The translations under genes were made by a program, and so were the position numbers. 64,000 nt of DNA from assembly GCF_001580995.1 (NCBI RefSeq), contig NZ_LHZU01000147.1, positions 1-64,000 on the forward strand, written 5' to 3'. The notes beneath the pieces were generated by a model. The model worked only from the letters and a program-made list of their open reading frames with translations. It was not told the origin of the DNA and did no database searches. Each line of letters begins with the position of its first letter. The stretch's first letter is position 1. Positions 53,889-62,065 of the stretch are shown one piece after another. Source of the stretch: Acetobacter senegalensis. Lineage in GTDB: Bacteria > Pseudomonadota > Alphaproteobacteria > Acetobacterales > Acetobacteraceae.

Positions 53889-54892
53889 TTACAGTTCTTG
53901 AAACCGGCGTGCTGAATAGCGTGCAGGACGCTGGTCGGTTTGGGTATCGCCATTTGGGCGTAAGCACATCTGGCGTGATGGACCCTGTGGCACTGCGATG
54001 CGGTAATGCCCTTCTTGGGAATGTAGCGGATGCTGCCTGCATTGAAGTGCAGACATTTCCTTTCAAAGTTCGCTTCGACAAAGATGTCAGTCTGGTTGTG
54101 ACGGGCGGCCAAGGCGTTTTAACGCTGGGGGGCAGAAAAATTCTGCCTTGGACTGTTGTCACTGCGCGCATGGGAGATGTTCTAACGCTTGAGCGGCCTG
54201 TCATAGGCGCGCGGATGTATCTGTGCGTCTGCGGGGGTATTAATGTTCCAGTCGTCCTCGGTTCTCGGAGTACGCAATTGCGTGGTGGCTTTGGGGGGTA
54301 TCTGGGGCGTCCGCTAGAGGTTGACGATGAGATTGTCGGAACCGGTGGATGCTTGCCAGATGGTTTCGGCGCTATTCCGCCGTCGGAGGGGCTGGTTGGC
54401 GCATGCGCTGAAGGAAAAGAAAAAACAGTGACATTGCGCGCTATTCCCGCAACAGACTACGCCTTGTTTACGGAAGAAGCACAAGCCCGTTTCTGGTCTA
54501 CATCCTGGCAGATTACAGCGCAAAGCAACCGGCTGGGCTACCGGCTTAAAGGGGGGGCTTTGATGCTGAAACACCCCATAGAGTTGCGATCTTACGGGGT
54601 TATTCCCGGCCTTATTCAGGTGCCTCCGGCAGGAGAGCCTATTGTGCAAATGGCGGATGCAAACACCGCGGGCGGCTATCCTCGGATTGCGACTGTGATC
54701 GAAGCTGATTTGTGGCGTCTTGCTCAGGCGCGTATCGGTAGTTTCGTGCGGTTACAGCGGTGTGACCACGCCGCGGGCCTTGAGGCCATGGCAGATGTAG
54801 AAAAGTATCTGAAGAGTATTCAGGAAAATTCTGCGCTCTACAGAAAATCATTCATTCGGAGGGATGCCGGCCAGACCGGTAAAAAATCATGA
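53885..54892 (+). CDS. pxpC: 5-oxoprolinase subunit PxpC (biotin-dependent carboxyltransferase family)
   Basis: A 335-residue KipA/allophanate hydrolase subunit 2 protein. VLETGVLNSVQDAGRFGYRHLGV is the family's standard opening, followed by GAMDP-like SGVMDP and GGYPRIATVIEADLWRLAQ. It starts with GTG overlapping the pxpB stop, and pxpA starts in its own stop (ATGA). With PxpA and PxpB it phosphorylates and opens 5-oxoproline. The name carboxyltransferase reflects its family and not a proven activity. Confidence 0.94.
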   Translation: MITVLETGVLNSVQDAGRFGYRHLGVSTSGVMDPVALRCGNALLGNVADAACIEVQTFPFKVRFDKDVSLVVTGGQGVLTLGGRKILPWTVVTARMGDVLTLERPVIGARMYLCVCGGINVPVVLGSRSTQLRGGFGGYLGRPLEVDDEIVGTGGCLPDGFGAIPPSEGLVGACAEGKEKTVTLRAIPATDYALFTEEAQARFWSTSWQITAQSNRLGYRLKGGALMLKHPIELRSYGVIPGLIQVPPAGEPIVQMADANTAGGYPRIATVIEADLWRLAQARIGSFVRLQRCDHAAGLEAMADVEKYLKSIQENSALYRKSFIRRDAGQTGKKS

Positions 54893-55650
54893 AGATTGAT
54901 TTGAATGCCGATATTGGCGAGGGCTTTGGTCGTTGGACGATAGCGGATGATGCCGCTCTGATGAATGTGATTTCGTCGGCAAATATCGCCTGTGGCTTCC
55001 ACGCGGGTGATCATCTGATTATGGACCGTGTGGTTCGGGCTGCAAAAGAGCGTGGCGTTGCTATTGGGGCGCATCCTGGTTTGCCAGACCGGATGGGGTT
55101 TGGGCGTAGAACCATGGTTGTCAGCGCGGAAGAAATGGAAGCCATGTTGGCGTACCAGATTGGGGCTCTCAGGGGCATCGCGGCCCGCCATGGGTTAAGG
55201 GTAGGCCATGTCAGTTATCATGCCGCATTTGGGACTATGGCGAATGCCGATCAGGAGTTGGCTGATCGTCTTGCGCGCGTGATTGCGCAGATTGATCCTT
55301 CTCTCGTAATGCTGGCAATGGAGGGGCAGCCTATTGATCTTGCCGCCAGAAAGGCCGGTTTGCGTGTGCGGTCCCTGTTTCTGGCAGACAGAGCTTATCA
55401 GGTAAATGGCGCGCTGGTGCCTCGGGGGCTGGAAGGTGCCGTTATCCATGATCTGGATAAAGTGAAAGAGCGTGTAAAAACCTTCCTTGAAACAGGAAAA
55501 GTGATAACTATTGAAGGCAAGGATCTGGCTATCAGATCCCGCTCGATCCTTGTGCACAGCGACACACCAGGTTCCGACAAGCTGGCCCAGGCCATCGCAT
55601 CCCAGATAGACGCAATGGGCGGAGAAGTCTCGGCGTGTGCTGAAGGATAA
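54889..55650 (+). CDS. pxpA: 5-oxoprolinase subunit PxpA (LamB/YcsF family)
   Basis: A 253-residue LamB/YcsF protein: MKIDLNADIGEGFG at the start, NIACGFHAGDH, IGAHPGLPDRMGFGRR and VHSDTPG are the family's metal or substrate-binding blocks. It supplies the catalytic unit of the PxpABC 5-oxoprolinase. The start overlaps the pxpC stop by ATGA. The three genes form a compact block followed, after 62 bases, by a transporter gene. Confidence 0.95.
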   Translation: MKIDLNADIGEGFGRWTIADDAALMNVISSANIACGFHAGDHLIMDRVVRAAKERGVAIGAHPGLPDRMGFGRRTMVVSAEEMEAMLAYQIGALRGIAARHGLRVGHVSYHAAFGTMANADQELADRLARVIAQIDPSLVMLAMEGQPIDLAARKAGLRVRSLFLADRAYQVNGALVPRGLEGAVIHDLDKVKERVKTFLETGKVITIEGKDLAIRSRSILVHSDTPGSDKLAQAIASQIDAMGGEVSACAEG

Positions 55651-55712
55651 CAGGTCTTGAAAAGAAAAGGGCAGAAGAGGCGTGCTCTGTTTCTGTCCGG
55701 AGCAGAACGGTA

Positions 55713-56633
55713 ATGGCTATGCAACATAACCTCGCGCGCGGGGCGTATCTGCTTGCATTGGCCACATTGTTTACGGCACTTCTCAACGCATTGCAGAAAA
55801 TTACGGGTTCAACATTATCTGTTGTTGAAATCGTTTTTTTCAGGAATCTGTTTTCTTTGCCGTTTGTGGTTGTTATCGCGTTACGCGGTGGCCTTGTGCT
55901 GAAGACGCACCATTTCAGCGGCCATGTCATCCGCTCTGTTGTGGGGCTGATCAGTATGATCATGACGGTTATTGCCGTAACACATCTTCCTTTGGCAGAG
56001 CAGCAGGTTTTATCTTACACGCAACCACTGTTTCTTATTCTTCTGTCTATTCCGCTGATGCATGAGCGTCCGTCCATTCAGCGTTGGGTGGCCGTAGTCA
56101 TCGGTTTTGTCGGCGTTGTTGTGGTTGCGAGCGGGAAGGGGCTTTTGGGAGATGGTCACGGAACCGTTCCAGCATGGGCTTACGCTGTCGCTCTTGGTCA
56201 AGGGGCAGTAGGGGCTTTGACAACCATGCAGATCCGTCAGCTTTCGGCTACGGAAAAAAGCACGACTATTGCAATGTGGCAGGCCATTTTGATGACTGCG
56301 GCGACGGCCGCAGCGCTTCCGTTCGTGTGGAATATGCCCACACGCGCGGATTTATTATGTCTTGTTGCTGTTGGGGCTTTTGCCGGAATAGCACAGGTTC
56401 TGCAGACAGAAGCATTTGCCTCGGCTCAGGTTTCAGCCATTGGTCCCTTTGCCTATTGTGGTCTGGTCTGGGCTGCCTTGATCGGCTGGTTGGGATTTGG
56501 CGAAATTCCAGGCGTCACCATGTTTGTGGGTGGTCTTCTGATTATCGGCTCTGGCCTGTGGATGTTGCGGCATGAAAGGCCGTCCCGACAAAAAGTGGTT
56601 TTAGAATCAGAATCTTCCTCCGGAGCACAATAA
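55713..56633 (+). CDS. DMT family transporter (EamA domains)
   Basis: A 306-residue protein with ten hydrophobic segments in two EamA repeats, for example LATLFTALLNALQKIT early and VLQTEAFASAQVSAIGPFAYCGLVW late. Members mostly export amino acids and metabolites. Placed directly after pxpBCA it could move 5-oxoproline, glutamate or a related acid. Direction of transport cannot be read from sequence. The C-terminus is a short polar tail. Confidence 0.9.
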   Translation: MAMQHNLARGAYLLALATLFTALLNALQKITGSTLSVVEIVFFRNLFSLPFVVVIALRGGLVLKTHHFSGHVIRSVVGLISMIMTVIAVTHLPLAEQQVLSYTQPLFLILLSIPLMHERPSIQRWVAVVIGFVGVVVVASGKGLLGDGHGTVPAWAYAVALGQGAVGALTTMQIRQLSATEKSTTIAMWQAILMTAATAAALPFVWNMPTRADLLCLVAVGAFAGIAQVLQTEAFASAQVSAIGPFAYCGLVWAALIGWLGFGEIPGVTMFVGGLLIIGSGLWMLRHERPSRQKVVLESESSSGAQ

Positions 56634-56757
56634 AAAGCCTTTCCATACATGCGCACAGGTGTGTTGTATTCATAATGTTCCGTTATCGTAAAAATATTGA
56701 TGATCTGTGTGATGCAAGGCTGCCTTTTAAGGCCGAGAGTTTAAAGGTGAAAAAGCG

Positions 56758-57978
56758 ATGAACAAGAACGCAGGCTCATCAAGATATGTCTTTTTTGGCA
56801 TGATTTTTCTGATGTACGTCATCAGTTATGGGGATCGTGCAGCCCTTTCCATATCACTACCTGATCTTGGCCGCGAATTTTCACTTTCTTCTGTCCAGAT
56901 GGGGTGGGTTTCCTCCAGTTTTCTCTGGTCTTATTTTGTCCTGAATCTTCCCTCAACCATTCTTCTGGATAGTGTTGGCGCTCGTCTGGTGGGAACGCTG
57001 GCTGTTTCCGTATGGTCCTGCGCCATGATCCTTGGAGGCATGACACGGAATGTGACGCAGTTTATCTTAACACGCATGCTTCTGGGCGTAGGGGAAGCGC
57101 CAACTTTTGGGGTGGGCGCGACGATTGTTCGCAACTGGGCAAGACCACAGGAACGCGGTACCGTTATGACAGTCCTGCTGACTGGCATGCAGATAGGCCT
57201 TGCTGGCGGTACAATTGCAGGAGCCTACCTGATTGCAAAAGTTGGCTGGCGATTTGAGTTCATGGCGCTCGGTGTTGTGGGGCTGATTTGGGCGCTTGCA
57301 TGGTGGCTACTTTATAGAAATCCGAATAAATCTGATGCTTCAACGCGGGTTCGCTCCATTCGCGTGTCAGAAGTGCTGTCTTTGTTTCGGTCTTCGACAT
57401 TTTGTGGGATTCTCGTTGTCCAGTGTACACAGAATTTTCTGAACTTTCTGCTTATGTCCTGGGTTCCTTTCTATCTCATTCATGAATTGCACTTGAATGT
57501 TCTTGGGTCTGGCAGTGGTACAGCTGGGTGTTACGTTCTGGGGGCTGTTGGGGCGGTTATTCTGGGGCGTATAGCTGAGCATATTGTGTTCCGAAACAAC
57601 CCGGATGCGAGCCGCCGCCGATTTATTGTGGCCTTTTGTATTATCGGCAGTGCCATGATCGGGTTTCTTCCATTCTTTCATGATGAAACACCCATTCTGG
57701 CAGTCCTTTCCCTTTCTCTCTGCTGTCTGATTGCGGCAAACGGTGCCAATACAGCCATGTTGGCAGATATGTTGCAGGACGGTCATAAAATTGGATCTGT
57801 TACAGGCGTAACATTGACATTCAGTAATGCACTCGGTCTTACGGCACCTATTCTGACAGGATATATCGTGTCCTGGACGGGAAACTTTAATATGGCTTGG
57901 TACCTGTGCGCAGTGGCGCTGATTGTTGCTGGTCTGATTTCTTTGATGACGGTAAGGAAGCCGATTGTTATGACTTAG
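56758..57978 (+). CDS. MFS transporter, anion:cation symporter (ACS) type
   Basis: A 406-residue 12-helix transporter. Helix 1 ends with YGDRAALSISLPDLG, the ACS-family signature, and RMLLGVGEAPTFGVGATIVRNW is the helix 4 motif. These proteins import organic anions such as sugar acids or dicarboxylates with protons. In this position, the inner-membrane uptake of 5-oxoproline is a reasonable guess. The start follows GTGAAAAAGCG at 56758. Confidence 0.9.
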   Translation: MNKNAGSSRYVFFGMIFLMYVISYGDRAALSISLPDLGREFSLSSVQMGWVSSSFLWSYFVLNLPSTILLDSVGARLVGTLAVSVWSCAMILGGMTRNVTQFILTRMLLGVGEAPTFGVGATIVRNWARPQERGTVMTVLLTGMQIGLAGGTIAGAYLIAKVGWRFEFMALGVVGLIWALAWWLLYRNPNKSDASTRVRSIRVSEVLSLFRSSTFCGILVVQCTQNFLNFLLMSWVPFYLIHELHLNVLGSGSGTAGCYVLGAVGAVILGRIAEHIVFRNNPDASRRRFIVAFCIIGSAMIGFLPFFHDETPILAVLSLSLCCLIAANGANTAMLADMLQDGHKIGSVTGVTLTFSNALGLTAPILTGYIVSWTGNFNMAWYLCAVALIVAGLISLMTVRKPIVMT

Positions 57979-58106
57979 TTCGAGGAAAATTAATAAGTTG
58001 GTGTTTTTTCATAATATATTTTGCGTATAGACCAATGTCAAAAAACTCATTATTTTTTCTAAATTTATCATGACTTTCTTTTTAGAAACACATGTAAAAA
58101 ATAAAT

Positions 58107-58136
58107 CTCCATGAGATTAAGGTTAATCTTATGGAG
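58107..58136. promoter_or_regulatory. 14-bp inverted repeat before TonB receptor gene
   Basis: CTCCATGAGATTAA and the reverse complement of TTAATCTTATGGAG (CTCCATAAGATTAA) agree at 13 of 14 positions, with GG between them. It lies about 160 bases before the receptor start. The half-site CATAAGATTA is the same as in the direct repeats at 53010 and 53046. It may also fold as a hairpin in RNA, but the shared motif favours an operator. Confidence 0.6.
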
Positions 58137-58297
58137 AGTTTTCATATGTATAAATTGAAATTTATAGTCAAAATCCCGCTCTGACAGGGGGCAAAAGGCG
58201 AGATATCAATATTCAATATGACGCCAAAACATAACGGAAACGTATCATATGAAACCAGATAAGGTTTCTTAATCCGACCGGTTTTCAGGGTGATGCG

Positions 58298-60781
58298 ATG
58301 GCCAAAATATCAAAACTTGAACTATCACTCGTGGCGAGTGTAGCGTTCGGTGCTCTTCTCCCGGCAGGAAGCGGTTTTGCAGAAAGTGTAACTTCCCAGA
58401 AGGTGAAGGCGCAGAAGGTCATTGTAAAAAAGACAAAAAATACCAAGGCCGCACCTGTAAAAACGTCACCCGCACATGTCCGCAGCAAATTGAGCGCCTT
58501 GCGGGGAGGGGAGGAGTCCATTGACGTGGGTGGCCATTCGGGAAGTTCCGTATTTTCACCGACGACGCCAAAACATAGCACAACGCAGGTTACGGTCGTC
58601 ACTGGTGCTGAGCTTCTGAAAACCGGTCAGACAAATGTGCTTTCTGCTCTTGCGCAGGCTAACCCTGCCATTACAACCGCGGCTCTTCCCGGTGGCGGTG
58701 CAAGCTCATTTGTGCAGACCATGCAGCTCCGTGGGCAGTCTCCGGATGATACCCTGATCCTCGTTAATGGCCACCGTCGTCATATTGGTGCGAATTTTAA
58801 CTCGAACTCTGGCACCAACTGGGGAAGTGAACCGGCTGATATTTCCCTTATCCCGGTAACTGCGATTGACCATATTGAAGTAGTAACAGAGGGCGCATCC
58901 GCGCTATATGGGCAGGACGCCATTGCAGGCGCTGTGAATATTGTGCTGAAGCATGATACTCATGGTGGTACAATCAATTTTAAAAATAGCGGTTATTACG
59001 CCGGGGATGGCCAGGCTCTGGATGGTTCTGCCAATTACGGTATGGCTCTGGGTCGTAATGGTGGTTATCTTGATCTGGCTGCACAGGTTTCCCATCAGCT
59101 TCCCACAACGCGGGGTGGCGATTTTTATGGGACGCTTTTTGATGATTCCAGAAACGAGACGGCTAATCGCAATGTTCAGCGTGGTCTAGGTATTCCTAAA
59201 TCCACACTGGAGACCATCAGCGAAAATATGTCGGTGCCGATGGCACGTGACTTCAATTTCTACAGTACATCGACTTTTTCTCATCGCCGTGCAAATGTGC
59301 CGGAAACCTATCGGGCCAATACCAGTTCTGACCAATGGATCAACCCCGAGCTCTACCCAGATGGTAATCAGCCTTATATTGCCATGGATCAGCTTGATTT
59401 TGAGACAGACAATGGCATCAAGGCGCGTAAATTTGGCTTTGCATGGGATGCCTATATTACTTACGCTCGAGATAAACAGGATTACAGAACAACAAACTCT
59501 GAAAACGTTTCTATCCCAGGCAGTACCCAGACATCGTTTTATGATGGTGCATCTATTGCAACTCAATTGACAGCAGGTTTGCGCGGGTCCCGTACGTTCC
59601 GGCCGGACTGGGCGCCTCGTCCAATCAATCTGCGGTTTGGAGGCGAATATCGCCACGATACTTTTCAGATGCTTGAAGGTGAGACAGCCTCCTGGAGCGG
59701 TATGGGTGCGACGGACCATCCGGGTAATGTGCCCATGGCAGCAACCTACCAGAACCGTGATGTTTACGAGGGGAATGTCAATCTTGATTTCTATGTAACC
59801 AAAAAATGGGAATGGACTCTAGGTGGCCGTGTTGGGAGCTATAACAACATTGCTACTGTCGAAACGGGGTCTGTTGGAACACGCTATAACTTTAACAAAC
59901 GTTGGGCTATCCGTGCCAATGTGAATACCGGGTATCGTCCGCCAACGTTGGGCGCGCTGTCCTATTTCTATTCCGCCCCGTATCCCGGTTATACGGTTGA
60001 TCAGATTCCGGCGAGCAGCGCCATTGCCAAGTATCTTGGTGCCGGGAGCATGAAAGGGGAATATTCACGCAGCTATTCCATTGGGTTTGATGCAACCCCG
60101 GTTGATGATTTTCATGTTACGGGCAATCTGTATTACATTGCCATCAACGGCAGAATGGGCAGCACAAAAACCTATTCGGTTAGCCAGAATGATTCCGAAC
60201 TTTTGGAGTTGCTGAAAAACGCAAATCTGGAAAGCGCAACATCACTGTCCTATTATGCTAATCTGTATAACACGCAGACATTTGGCGGGGATTTTAGCGC
60301 GGACTATACGTTGCATACGGCAAAACTCGGGCAGTTTCGTTTTGCTATGGGCATCAATTTTTCGGATAATGAGATCCGGTCTGCAAAATCTGATCTGGTA
60401 AATGAGTATACCAAGATGATGGTTCTGCATTCTGCTCCCAAAAACCGTGAACAGATCAGTGTGAACTGGACACGCGGCAAATGGTCGGCTTCTGTGCAGG
60501 AACTACGCTATGGCTCTATTGTCTATATGGCAGCTCCAACCGGCGCAGGCAGCGTGCCTTTCCAGCAGAACCCAGGTTTTATTACCAATCTTGAAGTTGA
60601 TTATAAAATTCTGCCGCGTTGGACGGTGGGTGTAGGCGCTAATAATGTGGGGAATAAACACCCAACGCGTGTTCCCAGCTCTATTGCCAACACACAGCAG
60701 GGCTTGGCTAAATATGCCTCCTATTCTCCTTATGGGTTTAGTGGTGGAATGTATTACGTAAAAACGTCATTAGATTTCTAA
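58298..60781 (+). CDS. TonB-dependent receptor, pxp-linked
   Basis: An 827-residue outer-membrane receptor with a signal peptide (SLVASVAFGALLPAGSG, cut near GFAES). A Lys/Ala/Val-rich segment of about 50 residues follows (residues 30-75: KVKAQKVIVKKTKNTK), then a plug (TQVTVVTGAELLKTGQTNVL, MQLRGQSPDDTLILVNG, GASALYGQDAIAGAVNIVL) and a barrel ending VKTSLDF. It has no STN domain. The plug with LILVNGHRR is of the CirA/colicin I class seen with many non-iron substrates. The motif-bearing operator upstream ties it to the pxp/acc genes, so an outer-membrane route for a 5-oxoproline-containing compound is possible. Confidence 0.92.
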   Translation: MAKISKLELSLVASVAFGALLPAGSGFAESVTSQKVKAQKVIVKKTKNTKAAPVKTSPAHVRSKLSALRGGEESIDVGGHSGSSVFSPTTPKHSTTQVTVVTGAELLKTGQTNVLSALAQANPAITTAALPGGGASSFVQTMQLRGQSPDDTLILVNGHRRHIGANFNSNSGTNWGSEPADISLIPVTAIDHIEVVTEGASALYGQDAIAGAVNIVLKHDTHGGTINFKNSGYYAGDGQALDGSANYGMALGRNGGYLDLAAQVSHQLPTTRGGDFYGTLFDDSRNETANRNVQRGLGIPKSTLETISENMSVPMARDFNFYSTSTFSHRRANVPETYRANTSSDQWINPELYPDGNQPYIAMDQLDFETDNGIKARKFGFAWDAYITYARDKQDYRTTNSENVSIPGSTQTSFYDGASIATQLTAGLRGSRTFRPDWAPRPINLRFGGEYRHDTFQMLEGETASWSGMGATDHPGNVPMAATYQNRDVYEGNVNLDFYVTKKWEWTLGGRVGSYNNIATVETGSVGTRYNFNKRWAIRANVNTGYRPPTLGALSYFYSAPYPGYTVDQIPASSAIAKYLGAGSMKGEYSRSYSIGFDATPVDDFHVTGNLYYIAINGRMGSTKTYSVSQNDSELLELLKNANLESATSLSYYANLYNTQTFGGDFSADYTLHTAKLGQFRFAMGINFSDNEIRSAKSDLVNEYTKMMVLHSAPKNREQISVNWTRGKWSASVQELRYGSIVYMAAPTGAGSVPFQQNPGFITNLEVDYKILPRWTVGVGANNVGNKHPTRVPSSIANTQQGLAKYASYSPYGFSGGMYYVKTSLDF

Positions 60782-60790
60782 AGGTTGTAA

Positions 60791-60806
60791 ATTCCAGATC
60801 TGGAAT
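60791..60806. repeat. 16-base perfect palindrome after receptor gene
   Basis: ATTCCAGATCTGGAAT is exactly symmetrical, nine bases after the stop codon. As RNA it would be a tight stem without a proper loop or U-run, so its value as a terminator is doubtful. It could be a protein-binding site. Confidence 0.35.
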
Positions 60807-61024
60807 CTAACGAATTTAAAAATGATAATGTTAGCTGCTGTAGATCGGTTGTCCAACTCATGGGAACTGATTTGCGGCGGCTTTTTTGTGATCATCAACG
60901 TGGGAACAGTGTCCTGATGTCTTGCATGCATGCTGTCATACCGAAAACTGATATGAGATTGCGGACGGACGGGATAGTTTAGAGCACCGTGTGATGAGGT
61001 TGATGCGTATCCTGAGTTCAGGAG

Positions 61025-61590
61025 CTAATTAGCGCATTCTTGTGCTGAGAAGCATTTGAGAAGTGAGCCAATACGTTTGCACGTTGCCACGATGGATCGT
61101 TCAGCGATCCTCCATAGCTGGGTCTCGAGTTTGGCAAAGACCTGTTCGATTGGATTGCGATCGGGACTGTAGGGCGGCGGCAGAAAAATTAGCCAGACAC
61201 CAACGGCGCGAATGGCTTTGCGAGCGGCTCCGTGCTTGTGGCTGCCGAGATTGTAGAGCACGACGATCTCGCCAGCTTTGAGCCTTAGATTCAGAGACTG
61301 TTCGATATGGGCATGGACTGCGCTCGTTGATAGCACCGTTGAGCCCGCACTGTGCGGTAATCCGGTCATGATGCAAAGCGGCAAGAAGGGGCGGTGTCTT
61401 CCAGCGACCGTGTGAGGCCTTAGCTCCCAGCCTGTCCGCGCTTCAGCAGCGACCATGCGAATGCGTCATGTTGGTCTTGGCCCATGTTTCGTCGATGAAG
61501 ACCAGATGGTGGGATCTATAGCAGCCCGCCGTTGCTTCCAGAATTTCGCTTACATGCGGGCTCAGGTCGATCTGGCTAATAGGACATTAC
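61025..61590 (-). pseudogene. IS630-family transposase remnant, frameshifted
   Basis: On the minus strand, SHHLVFIDETWAKTNMTHS (catalytic DE region) occurs in one frame, and after a frameshift near 61445 the rest follows in another: GEIVVLYNLGSHKHGAARKA, PPPYSPDRNPIEQVFAKLE and ECAN at the end. These are the DDE motifs of IS630-family transposases. The N-terminal helix-turn-helix third is missing above about 61590. It is a dead copy. No clear terminal repeats were found. Confidence 0.7.
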
Positions 61591-62065
61591 GCTTTTTTGA
61601 AGCTCGTCCCTTTGGATTGAAAAATGGGTGACAGTATTCCGGCGTTCCGCCGGAATGCCACGCTCGTCGCGCAGTTGGGCGGACAATGCAGCATCATGTT
61701 CGGAAACAATGATGGCCAGCAGCTAGGCTCTTTCAGCTCTGGTTCGGCAAGAATGATGTCCGGCCGTGTCGGCGCAACACTGATCGTCCACGTGTTTTGC
61801 GCCCTGAACCCATTTGATCGACGAGATTTCGCTCATGCCAGAGCGGCGTGCCTCGATAACTTATGCCGTCATTTTGCACCGCGTTAGTCACGCGGTCTCG
61901 TAAATCTTGCGGGTAAGTTTTCGGTATGAAGGCTGGCTGCCTTCGCCAGCCTTCATCTTGAAGTATGTCCCGCGCCCTCAGGGAATCTCGCGAGCCAATC
62001 TATTCGCAGTGTGCTCTAAAGCTGCTTCAGAAGAAGCGGCTTTAGAGAAAAATTCTTGGGTTTGT
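61591..62065. other. Gene-free region
   Basis: About 470 bases without a supported gene. An 87-codon plus-strand frame (61624-61887) shows no family. CCGGCGTTCCGCCGGAAT at about 61640 is a GC-rich hairpin. The stretch is probably the scar of a mobile element next to the IS630 remnant. Confidence 0.4.

Noticed and set aside
58107-58136. Reading the 14-bp inverted repeat as a terminator of the MFS gene
   Set aside because: It is 130 bases past the stop, has no GC core, and shares its half-site with the repeats at 53010 and 53046, so an operator is the better reading.
61624-61887. 87-codon plus-strand frame next to the IS630 remnant
   Set aside because: No family likeness; sits in a mobile-element scar.
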